A stretch of DNA of 64,000 nt from Yamagishiella unicocca (taxonomy: Eukaryota; Chlorophyta; Chlorophyceae; Chlamydomonadales; Volvocaceae), in assembly GCA_003116995.1 (NCBI GenBank), contig BDSL01000037.1, forward strand, positions 124,001-188,000. Reading direction: 5' to 3'. Both the position numbers and the translations under genes were made by a program. Numbering within the stretch: position 1 is the first letter of the stretch; every line of letters starts with the position of its first letter. Shown piece by piece: positions 40,700 to 52,000 of this stretch. The notes beneath the pieces were generated by a model, which was given only the letters and a program-made list of their open reading frames with translations, did no database searches and had not been told where the DNA came from.

Positions 40700-41405
40700 G
40701 CCGCACCTTGTGGGAAGTGAACCTGGAATCTCCCAAGCCACAAGCCCATTTTGCGTCGGCACTGGATTATGCTTCCCATGCTGGATTATGCTTCCCATGA
40801 ACGGCACCATTATGAACAGCAGGTTTCTGACTGTTCCCACAAATCACCAACTAACGTGTCCCCACCTACGCATACATTCCGCTCCATGCATATTGTTACC
40901 CGCATAGATGCCTGATATATACATACGTAGCGTACCCATCATTAGGTCCGGCCGCACATATATATATGACCATATATGTACAGCATGCACTGAACGAACA
41001 TATTCGCCTCGGAGACCTCGTCATCTTCTATTGCCAAACATATATGGTCCTATTATTTCACCTGCCTCGCTGCTGCTGACTACTATGTACTGTATGTACC
41101 AGCCAGTAGCTCAATGGCCAGTTATAAAAAGAGCGAGTGTATTACCGGTATAGGTTCCGCCACCCAAACTTTTGAGAAGATATATATTGGACATTTATTG
41201 GCGGGGGGAGAGTGAAAGTCATAACTGATGACCGATGTGCGTGTGGCGGAAGGATGAAATTAAGGGAATTGTGGGATACGTACTGAAGCAAGAAATTGGA
41301 CAGAAAGGCTGCTGTACCTAAAACCGCAGTCAAGACTGCTGCTTTTTCACGGTCTCTACTGCTTTTTTACGGTCTTTAGTACTGTTTTTTTCCTGTCTAC
41401 TTTCT
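40700..41405. other. AT-rich intergenic stretch
   Basis: Contains cattttgcgtcggcactgga at 40747, which recurs at 54115, and short atatat runs. No gene seen. Confidence 0.5.
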
Positions 41406-41410
41406 TGCTC

Positions 41411-41976
41411 CAGCAGTATCCCTAGCTACCAAACGCGGGTACCAGTAATAGGCGGGTCCACCTTCTGCTGCCTTGAGTGGGGTAACAAGCAAGCAAGTGT
41501 GTGTGTGTGAGGAGGCAACCGACAAGTGTGAGGGTGAGTTTTGGCAGGGCGAGCGAAGCTTCGCATTCAGGGGGCCCCGCCCCCTATGTCCGTCGTCCGT
41601 GCGTCCGTGCGTCCGTTACGACCAAACATTATAGGTCGCCCAACTGTAAAGACGGCTCCGTCTTCTAGTGAAGCATGTGGTCGCCTTATTTTTGGACGCG
41701 TTCACCTACAGAGGGGTCTATGCCATGGAATGAGGCCCGAATTCCGCCCGTAAGTCGCGCGAATTCGCTGGAATTTGCTGGAATTTGATTGTACTGCCCA
41801 CGTGCTATACGAGCTATACGTGCTGTACGTGCTACAACTCTACGTGTAATTTCCATTACACTTTGCATTTCCAATTGCGTCCCGCCAGAGTTGCAGCGGC
41901 TTTCATGTAACGATAGAGGTTGCTCAAGAATACGACATTTCGCGATCGAAGATGTCCTTTACAATTGACACAAAAC
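41411..41976 (+). repeat. long direct repeat, copy 1
   Basis: From cagcagtatccctagctacc to acaattgacacaaaac, repeated with few changes at 48135-48727. Contains (cgtccgtg)n and tgtaaagacggctccgtctt. The two copies flank the satellite array and the DNA transposon. Non-coding; probably a piece of a dispersed element family. Confidence 0.88.
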
Positions 41977-42184
41977 CAGTAAGGGCTTCCAACGGGTTTC
42001 CGTGGAAAGTGTGCTCTGGAGCACTTTGAATTTCCAATGGGTTCTTGTGTAAAACGTGCTCCAGAGCACACGTTATTTTTGCTCGCTAAGCACATCCTCC
42101 CTAAGCACGAAAGCACATAAATAATCGTATAGTCCCACGCACACTTGCAGTGGTGCGAAGCGTTCGCGTACAACATTCACAATG

Positions 42185-45100
42185 CAGCACACTAGGCAAA
42201 ACCCGTGGCAAGCGTGCTCTGGAGCACGCTTTCGTTCGGGCCCCGATAACCTACTGCCCCCTGCCAGGCGCAGCCGCCCCGGTGCGTGCACACGATGAGT
42301 GCATGAGTGGTGTCACATTGGAGCGGAACAGAGCACCGCCTCGCACATCTAGCGCACCTGGAGCACACCAGGCAAAACCCGTGGCAAGCGTGCTCTGGAG
42401 CACGCTTTTGTTTAGGCCCTGATAACCTACTGCCCCCTGCCAGGCGCAGCCGCCCCGGTGCGTGCACACGATGAGTGCATGAGTGGTGTCACATTGGAGC
42501 GGAACAGAGCACCGCCTCGCACATCTAGCGCACCTGGAGCACACCAGGCAAAACCCGTGGCAAGCATGCTCTGGAGCACGCTTTCGTTCGGGCCCCGATA
42601 ACCTACTGCCCCCTGCCAGGCGCAGCCACCCCGGTGCGTGCACACGATGAGTGCATGAGAGGTTTCACATTGGAGCGGAACAGAGCACCGCCTCGCACAT
42701 CTAGCGCACCTGGAGCACACTAGGCAAAACCCGTGGCAAGCGTGCTCTGGAGCACGCTTTCGTTCGGGCCCCGATAACCTACTGCCCCCTGCCAGGCGCA
42801 GCCGCCCCGGTGCGTGCACACGATGAGTGCATGAGTGGTGTCACATTGGAGCGGAACAGAGCACCGCCTCGCACATCTAGCGCACCTGGAGCACACCAGG
42901 CAAAACCCGTGGCAAGCGTGCTCTGGAGCACGCTTTTGTTTAGGCCCTGATAACCTACTGCCCCCTGCCAGGCGCAGCCGCCCCGGTGCGTGCACACGAT
43001 GAGTGCATGAGTGGTGTCACATTGGAGCGGAACAGAGCACCGCCTCGCACATCTAGCGCACCTGGAGCACACCAGGCAAAACCCGTGGCAAGCATGCTCT
43101 GGAGCACGCTTTCGTTCGGGCCCCGATAACCTACTGCCCCCTGCCAGGCGCAGCCACCCCGGTGCGTGCACACGATGAGTGCATGAGAGGTTTCACATTG
43201 GAGCGGAACAGAGCACCGCCTCGCACATCTAGCGCACCTGGAGCACACAAGGCAAAACCCGTGGCAAGCGTGCTCTGGAGCACGCTTTTGTTTAGGCCCT
43301 GATAACCTACTGCCCCCTGCCAGGCGCAGCCGCCCCGGTGCGTGCACACGATGAGTGCATGAGTGGTGTCACATTGGAGCGGAACAGAGCACCGCCTCGC
43401 ACATCTAGCGCACCTGGAGCACACCAGGCAAAACCCGTGGCAAGCATGCTCTGGAGCACGCTTTCGTTCGGGCCCCGATAACCTACTGCCCCCTGCCAGG
43501 CGCAGCCGCCCCGGTGCGTGCACACGATGAGTGCATGAGTGGTGTCACATTGGAGCGGAACAGAGCACCGCCTCGCACATCTAGCGCACCTGGAGCACAC
43601 CAGGCAAAACCCGTGGCAAGCATGCTCTGGAGCACGCTTTCGTTCGGGCCCCGATAACCTACTGCCCCCTGCCAGGCGCAGCCGCCCCGGTGCGTGCACA
43701 CGATGAGTGCATGAGTGGTGTCACATTGGAGCGGAACAGAGCACCGCCTCGCACATCTAGCGCACCTGGAGCACACCAGGCAAAACCCGTGGCAAGCGTG
43801 CTCTGGAGCACGCTTTTGTTTAGGCCCCGATAACCTACTGCCCCCTGCCAGGCGCAGCCGCCCCGGTGCGTGCACACGATGAGTGCATGAGTGGTGTCAC
43901 ATTGGAGCGGAACAGAGCACCGCCTCGCACATCTAGCGCACCTGGAGCACACCAGGCAAAACCCGTGGCAAGCATGCTCTGGAGCACGCTTTCGTTCGGG
44001 CCCCGATAACCTACTGCCCCCTGCCAGGCGCAGCCGCCCCGGTGCGTGCACACGATGAGTGCATGAGTGGTGTCACATTGGAGCGGAACAGAGCACCGCC
44101 TCGCACATCTAGCGCACCTGGAGCACACCAGGCAAAACCCGTGGCAAGCGTGCTCTGGAGCACGCTTTTGTTTAGGCCCCGATAACCTACTGCCCCCTGC
44201 CAGGCGCAGCCGCCCCGGTGCGTGCACACGATGAGTGCATGAGTGGTGTCACATTGGAGCGGAACAGAGCACCGCCTCGCACATCTAGCGCACCTGGAGC
44301 ACACCAGGCAAAACCCGTGGCAAGCATGCTCTGGAGCACGCTTTCGTTCGGGCCCCGATAACCTACTGCCCCCTGCCAGGCGCAGCCGCCCCGGTGCGTG
44401 CACACGATGAGTGCATGAGTGGTGTCACATTGGAGCGGAACAGAGCACCGCCTCGCACATCTAGCGCACCTGGAGCACACCAGGCAAAACCCGTGGCAAG
44501 CATGCTCTGGAGCACGCTTTCGTTCGGGCCCCGATAACCTACTGCCCCCTGCCAGGCGCAGCCACCCCGGTGCGTGCACACGATGAGTGCATGAGTGGTG
44601 TCACATTGGAGCGGAACAGAGCACCGCCTCGCACATCTAGCGCACCTGGAGCACACCAGGCAAAACCCGTGGCAAGCATGCTCTGGAGCACGCTTTCGTT
44701 CGGGCCCCGATAACCTACTGCCCCCTGCCAGGCGCAGCCGCCCCGGTGCGTGCACACGATGAGTGCATGAGTGGTGTCACATTGGAGCGGAACAGAGCAC
44801 CGCCTCGCACATCTAGCGCACCTGGAGCACACCAGGCAAAACCCGTGGCAAGCGTGCTCTGGAGCACGCTTTTGTTTAGGCCCCGATAACCTACTGCCCC
44901 CTGCCAGGCGCAGCCGCCCCGGTGCGTGCACACGATGAGTGCATGAGTGGTGTCACATTGGAGCGGAACAGAGCACCGCCTCGCACATCTAGCGCACCTG
45001 GAGCACACCAGGCAAAACCCGTGGCAAGCATGCTCTGGAGCACGCTTTCGTTCGGGCCCCGATAACCTACTGCCCCCTGCCAGGCGCAGCCGCCCCGGTG

Positions 45101-46265
45101 CGTGCACACGATGAGTGCATGAGTGGTGTCACATTGGAGCGGAACAGAGCACCGCCTCGCACATCTAGCGCACCTGGAGCACACCAGGCAAAACCCGTGG
45201 CAAGCATGCTCTGGAGCACGCTTTCGTTCGGGCCCCGATAACCTACTGCCCCCTGCCAGGCGCAGCCACCCCGGTGCGTGCACACGATGAGTGCATGAGT
45301 GGTGTCACATTGGAGCGGAACAGAGCACCGCCTCGCACATCTAGCGCACCTGGAGCACACCAGGCAAAACCCGTGGCAAGCATGCTCTGGAGCACGCTTT
45401 CGTTCGGGCCCCGATAACCTACTGCCCCCTGCCAGCCGCAGCCGCCCCGGTGCGTGCACACGATGAGTGCATGAGTGGTGTCACATTGGAGCGGAACAGA
45501 GCACCGCCTCGCACATCTAGCGCACCTGGAGCACACCAGGCAAAACCCGTGGCAAGCATGCTCTGGAGCACGCTTTCGTTCGGGCCCCGATAACCTACTG
45601 CCCCCTGCCAGGCGCAGCCACCCCGGTGCGTGCACACGATGAGTGCATGAGTGGTGTCACATTGGAGCGGAACAGAGCACCGCCTCGCACATCTAGCGCA
45701 CCTGGAGCACACCAGGCAAAACCCGTGGCAAGCGTGCTCTGGAGCACGCTTTCGTTCGGGCCCCGATAACCTACTGCCCCCTGCCAGGCGCAGCCGCCCC
45801 GGTGCGTGCACACGATGAGTGCATGAGTGGTGTCACATTGGAGCGGAACAGAGCACCGCCTCGCACATCTAGCGCACCTGGAGCACACCAGGCAAAACCC
45901 GTGGCAAGCGTGCTCTGGAGCACGCTTTTGTTTAGGCCCTGATAACCTACTGCCCCCTGCCAGCCGCAGCCGCCCCGGTGCGTGCACACGATGAGTGCAT
46001 GAGTGGTGTCACATTGGAGCGGAACAGAGCACCGCCTCGCACATCTAGCGCACCTGGAGCACACCAGGCAAAACCCGTGGCAAGCATGCTCTGGAGCACG
46101 CTTTCGTTCGGGCCCCGATAACCTACTGCCCCCTGCCAGGCGCAGCCACCCCGGTGCGTGCACACGATGAGTGCATGAGAGGTTTCACATTGGAGCGGAA
46201 CAGAGCACCGCCTCGCACATCCAGCGCACACCGGGCAGAACCCGTGGAAACCGTGCTCTGGAGCA
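42185..46265. repeat. 176-bp satellite array, 23 monomers
   Basis: The marker agcgtgctct (or agcatgctct) recurs exactly every 176 bp from 42211 to 46083, so 23 monomers in perfect register, then one shortened, diverged monomer. Each carries the near-palindrome gtgctctggagcac. Monomer types differ at a few sites: ctttcgttcgggcccc against cttttgtttaggcc, agcg/agca, gccgcc/gccacc, gtggtgtc/gaggtttc. The first three monomers (one of each kind) are repeated as monomers four to six, a 528-bp higher-order unit. The 130-codon minus-strand frames that recur every 176 bp overlap each other and are not genes. Diverged monomer pieces lie on both sides (41985-42070 and 46270-46770). Confidence 0.95.
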
Positions 46266-47092
46266 CACTTCCATTTGCCCCACCTGCCAGAGTGCACGCT
46301 CGTGATGAACACATTTTGTGTTGTTACAAAAGCACAGATGCAGAGCCTTCCACATCTAGCGTATACGGAGCATACTTGACAAAACCCATGCCAACCGAGC
46401 TATGGAGCATGGAGCATTCATGCCGGGCCGGAATCCTACTGCCCCCCCCCCCGAAGGGCCCATCCGCCCCGTGGAGCACACCGGGCAAAAGCCGTGCCAG
46501 GTGAGCTCTGAAGCATACATTCATTCCGCACTGGAATCCTGCTGCCCCTCATTGGGCCCATAAGCCTAATAGCACGCAAATGTTCAACGAATATATGCCA
46601 ATACGTGGGATCGCCATGCGTAGCAATGCTCGCACATCTAGTGTACATGGAGCACACCAGGCTAACCCGTGGCCATGAAGCACACCAGGCTAACCCGTGG
46701 CCAGCACACTTTCGTTTGGGCCCGGTAACCTACGGCCCCCTCCCCGTCGGGCCCATCCCCCCCCCCTGTAGCGCACAATTCAGAAGCGAATGAATGCCCA
46801 TGCAAGCGAGCACTGAAGCATGCATTCAATCCGGACCGGAATCCTACTGCCCCTCATCGGGCTCATCCGCCCCGGTGCACACACACCATAAACGCATGCG
46901 TGGGGTCACATTGGAGCACCATGCAGAGTAGGTCATGGTAGCTCCTGCCTGCTCTGGTGACTCTCATCAGCCCGACCTCCGGATGAACAGCGAGGTCACG
47001 AAGACGAAAAAACGAACGTAAATCAGGAACACTGCTTGTGTCATGAATGCACACTGCTTCTTTATGGCTGCCACAAAACTGCCAACACATAA
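46266..47092. other. degenerate satellite flank
   Basis: Holds partial, diverged monomers (cacaccaggctaacccgtgg twice near 46650-46700, cacactttcgtttgggcccg) and then unrelated sequence up to the transposon. No gene seen. Confidence 0.65.
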
Positions 47093-48069
47093 GAGCCTAT
47101 TTCCACTTAAGGTTTAGAACGCGATTTTGGTCTAAATCCTGCTCAAGTGGAAACGTAGAAGGCTTAGAGGCAGTTTAGCCGACTTAGCGCCAAATAGTCA
47201 AGGCTGGCCCGTACTCCACGTAGCACGGTTCCGCGTTTTAGAAGTAAATTTGACATAAGAACGTTTCATACAAAATGGTAGTATCAGCGCCTCGAAACTG
47301 GAGGGAAAATTATAGTACTTGGTCCCGGCCAAGTACTTTTTTTGCGAGCGGGGCTTTAGAGCTGACATAGCCCACATAGTTGCTTTTCACCAGTGCACTT
47401 TAAAATCCTTCCTTTCAACATATTTACCACTCTTTAGGCAAATTAGCGGGAGGGATTGTGCACCTCCAATTCCCGCCGGCGATCATGCTGCGGAACCCTG
47501 GCATAGCCCTACGCCAAGGCGCGACTGGTTCAGCCAATCTTGTGCGCATGCGACAGCCAAGCCAGCAAGCCAAAGAGCTGGAACTATAGGGAGTTGTCGG
47601 ATGTCACCGTGGGCCAGACTATGCTGATGCTGATGTGGCGTGTCATGACCGTGCCAGCCTTTTCGGCCGTGTTCCCGCCCGTGCGAGTTGTTCGGACACA
47701 TTAAAGAGTTCTTATCCGTCATACTAAGGGATTCTGTGGGGACGTAAGGGGGGAACACGGCCATGACCGGCTAGCCGGTCATTCTTGGGAACACGGGTGG
47801 CTTACTGGCCGGGTGGCTTACTGGCAGCCACCGCCGCCAGGAAGCGGCGGCGATCAGTATCATTCGGCATCTTTGATGATTGTGTACCCAAATCTATAAA
47901 TCTTGTAAAGAAACGAGTCGGTTTATACGTCCCGAAGATGCTCGTGCGCGTCGGCGCCTTAAATAACATCTACAATCCCACACCTGGAAATGCACTACGA
48001 TTTTGTGATAGTTTAGTCCGACTTAAAATTTCTTAAACTCCTTAAATAAAATCAAGTGGAAATAGGCTC
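47093..48069. mobile_element. PIF/Harbinger-type non-autonomous DNA transposon (MITE-like), 977 bp
   Basis: Perfect 16-bp terminal inverted repeats GAGCCTATTTCCACTT (47093-47108 and its complement 48054-48069), flanked by the 3-bp duplication TAA (47090-47092 and 48070-48072). The unoccupied target is present in a related repeat: cacataagacagcgcagcat at 48734-48753. The joined flanks of the insertion give the same sequence. A 3-bp TWA duplication and G-rich TIRs are the PIF/Harbinger signature. No transposase frame inside; subterminal copies of agtttag-cgactta occur near both ends in the same orientation. Confidence 0.85.
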
Positions 48070-48134
48070 TAAGACAGCGCAGCATTTTATTTATTACACT
48101 ACGCAGCATTTTATTTAGTATTATTATACTGCTG

Positions 48135-48727
48135 CAGCAGTATCCCTACCGAACGCGGGTACCAGTAATGGGCGGCGGGTCCACCTTCTGCTGCCTTGAG
48201 TGGGGTCACAAGCAAGTGTATGTGTGAGGAGGTAACTGACAAGTGTGAGGGTGGGTTTTGGCTGGGCGGGCGAAGCTTCGCATTCACAGGGCCCCGCCCC
48301 CTCGCTATGTCCGTGCGTCCGTGCGTCCGTGCGTCCGTGCGTCCGTGCGTCCGTGGTCCGTGCGTCCGTTACACCAAACATTATAGGACGCCCAACTGTA
48401 ACAACTGTAAAGACGGCTCCGTCTTCTAGTGATGCATGTGGTCGCCTTACTTTTGGACGGGTTGACCTTCACCGGGGTCTATGCCATGAAATGAGGTCCG
48501 AATTCCGCCCGGAAGTCGCGCGAACTCGCTGAAATTTGCTGGAATTTGATTGTACTGCCCACGTGCTACAACTCTACGTACCGCGGCTCACTGTATGTAA
48601 TTCCCATTACACTTTGCATTTCCAATTGCGCCCCGCCAGAGTTGCAGCGGCTTTCATGTAACGATAGAGGTTGCTCAAGAATACGACATTTCGCGATCGA
48701 AGATGTCCTTTACAATTGACACAAAAC
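48135..48727 (+). repeat. long direct repeat, copy 2
   Basis: Counterpart of 41411-41976, with a longer cgtccgtg microsatellite (48307-48370). It continues into aactgccaacacataagaca and the (ATT)n plus ttaagggggcgggg tail at 48765-48812, so this copy keeps more of the 3' end of the family than copy 1. Confidence 0.88.
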
Positions 48728-49092
48728 TGCCAACACATAAGACAGCGCAGCATTTTATTTATTATTATTACAGTACGCCGGCACTAGGCCTGGCATGTGT
48801 TAAGGGGGCGGGGCTGTGCTTCGATCGCTCACCTTTTTTACCTGACCAGCCACCCCTGGAGCTGTCGAACAATTGTCCGCACCTATAAATACCTAACAGT
48901 TCTAGAAATATCTTGCCCACAAGCAAGTCAGCTGGCATATGCACTCGCCACGCACCGACCCCTATCTACCTCATCACTCTCCGCGCCCTTATTAGGACCT
49001 CGGCGCCAAATTGAATCACGCGCCGAGACCACCTACGTACCAGCAGCAGACCGCGTACGTAGGAGTTCATCAAGAACCAAACCGTTATTGCT

Positions 49093-52000
49093 ATGCCTTC
49101 GCGACGGGCCGCGTCTGCGCGCCCTGATGATGGAGGCCGGGCAGCGGTGCTGCCTGCTGCGGCACGCTACCGGTCGTCACAGATGATTATCGTGGCTGCT
49201 GCGATCATCGCGCTTATGGCACCTGGCGGCACTTTTGCAGGCAATGCTCGTGGTAATCGCTCACTGCGCGCAGCAGCAGGTAGGAGGTTCGTTATTAGTA
49301 CATTTTGTTCGTGGCTGCCTGCAAACGTGCATGCGTGCGTGCGGTGGATGGGCTAGCACGCTGGTGCATAATTAGATATGAATAGCGAAGGCGACCGACG
49401 GAAATAAATACCAGTACAATCGGCCTAACCTGCTGCTGGTAATGCGTACTGCTGAGTGTCGTCATGGCGTGAGGAGAAAAAAATGAGTGTCACGGACATC
49501 GATCATGCATGCATACCTGAAAACGCAAGGATGAACTAGCTGCTGCTGCTGTCTAACATATATACACAAACCGCAAATCATCCCACGCAAGCAACCAAAG
49601 CAATCTAGCTACGTAACAGAAGCATGTCAACTTTGCACTCCATCCATCAATCCTATCCTATGTACTACCATATGTCTATCTATCGATATAAATATATTAT
49701 ATATATTTATACATGTACGCAGGATCATCCACAGCAGACCCTTGCAGTGGCATGCCATGCGGGAAGCTGGCGGTCTGCAAAGCCCAGGCCGGTTCTACTC
49801 GTGGCTTCTCCTGCGCCTGCTTGCCAGGATCCCGCTTGAAGAAGGGTACCTGTGAGGGTGAGCTAAGTATAAGCTGTTTATTGTTTGCTTCGTGTCCGTC
49901 GTTATTTTTGCTTCTTGTCCGTCTAGCTATCTAGGTACTGTGCGCGTGTACGTGCCCCTTATATACGTGTTCATACGCGTGTGTTCATACATACCTATGT
50001 TCACACGTTTTCATTATTGGCCCCTTATTTTATATTACTTGGTCCGTAGCTTGCTTGCTGCTGCGGGATACCTGACAGGGATTGTCTAAGCTATCATAGC
50101 TGTCTATTACATACCCAAGCCACGCACACATGCACGCGCACCTACCATACCCTCGCTCGCGCGCCCATCCAGCAGCCAGCCCCGCTCGCTCCTGCTGATG
50201 AACAAAAGGTCCTTTCCCCGCCTACGCATATATCTAGCTTATTAGTAGTATGCGAGGACTTGTTCCCCGACATGGTGATGTACACGCTTAACGTACGCCT
50301 ACCTTCAGAATCTGTATTAGTTGAAAAGGGTTCATTCAATATATATAGTCTTATGACGATTTCCGCGCTGCACCTATATATGGCACGCGGTGAACGAACC
50401 AACCGCGGCAGAAATGGTTGCAACCTACCTACATACACGCACTTCCGATCGCATTATTATCGCATTTGCATTTACACTTAAGTACCTGTTGCAGCGCATG
50501 CCTACTTCTGAACGGAACTTAGTTCCCCTGCTGATAACATATGTACCACCGCCCATATGTATGGACGCTGCCGTGCTCCTTCTGATGAATATTATGTTGC
50601 ACGCAGATATTAACGAGTGCGACGGTTCCGAAATCTGCGGGTTCGACAGCACTACCACCTGCACTCCGTCGCCGACCCCTGGTCAGGCACCGACCTGCGG
50701 TTGCGCCACCGGGTATGAGAACTACAACGGTTTAACCAAGTCCTGCACGGGTGAGCATACGCTCCGCCAGATAGATAGAATGAGGCACGCACGCATTGCT
50801 TGCTGCTACATAGCTTACTTTCAACCTGCTGCAGCGCATGTCTACTTCTGAACTTACGTAGTTCCACTTATAATAATATATATGTACCGCCCATACATAC
50901 GGACGCTGCTCCTTCTGAATATTACGTTGCACGCAGATATTAACGAGTGCGACGATTTCGAAATCTGCGGGTTCGACGGCACTACCACCTGCACTCCGTC
51001 GCCGACACCTGGTCAGACACCAACCTGCGGTTGCGCCACCGGATACGAGAACTACGACGGTGTAACCAAGACCTGCACGGGTGAGCACACGCATGCTCCG
51101 CCAGATAGATAGAATGAGGCACGCACGCAGTGCTGCTAGATAGCTTCCAACCTGCTGCAGCGCGTGCCTACCTCTTGTGAATATTATGCTCCTTATGTGC
51201 TCCTTCTGAATATTACGTTGCACGCAGATATTAACGAGTGCGACGATTTCGAAATCTGCGGGTTCGACAGCACTACCACCTGCACTCCGTCGCCGACTCC
51301 TGGTCAGACACCAACTTGCGGTTGCGCCACCGGATACGAGAACTACGACGGTGTAACCAAGACCTGCACGGGTGAGCACACGCATGCTCCGCCAGATAGA
51401 TAGAATGAGGCACGCACGCAGTAGTGCTGCTAGCTTCCAACCTGCTGCAGCGCGCATGCTTTCCTCTTGTGAATAGATAGTATGCTCTTAGGTATGTATG
51501 TGCTCCTTGCGCGCATGCTTTCCTCTTGTGAATAGATAGTATGCTCTTACGTACGTATGTATGTGCTCCTTCTGAATATTACGTTGCACGCAGATATTAA
51601 CGAGTGCGACGATTTCGAAATCTGCGGGTTCGACGGCACTACCACCTGCACTCCGTCGCCGACACCTGGTCAGACACCAACCTGCGGTTGCGCCACCGGA
51701 TACGAGAACTACGACGGTGTAACCAAGACCTGCACGGGTGAGCACACGCATGCTCCGCCAGATAGATAGAATGAGGCACGCACGCAGTGCTGCTAGATAG
51801 CTTCCAACCTGCTGCAGCGCGTGCCTACCTCTTGTGAATATTATGCTCCTTATGTGCTCCTTCTGAATATTACGTTGCACGCAGATATTAACGAGTGCGA
51901 CGATTTCGAAATCTGCGGGTTCGACAGCACTACCACCTGCACTCCGTCGCCGACTCCTGGTCAGACACCAACTTGCGGTTGCGCCACCGGATACGAGAAC

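Noticed and set aside
42192..46314. Series of 130-codon minus-strand frames, one per satellite monomer
   Set aside because: They overlap, shift frame every 176 bp (not a multiple of three), and have no domain. They are by-products of the tandem repeat.
41411..48727. LTR retrotransposon bounded by the two direct repeats
   Set aside because: No TG...CA ends, primer site or gag-pol seen; the right copy extends into a tail not matched after the left copy, and the interior is satellite plus a DNA transposon.
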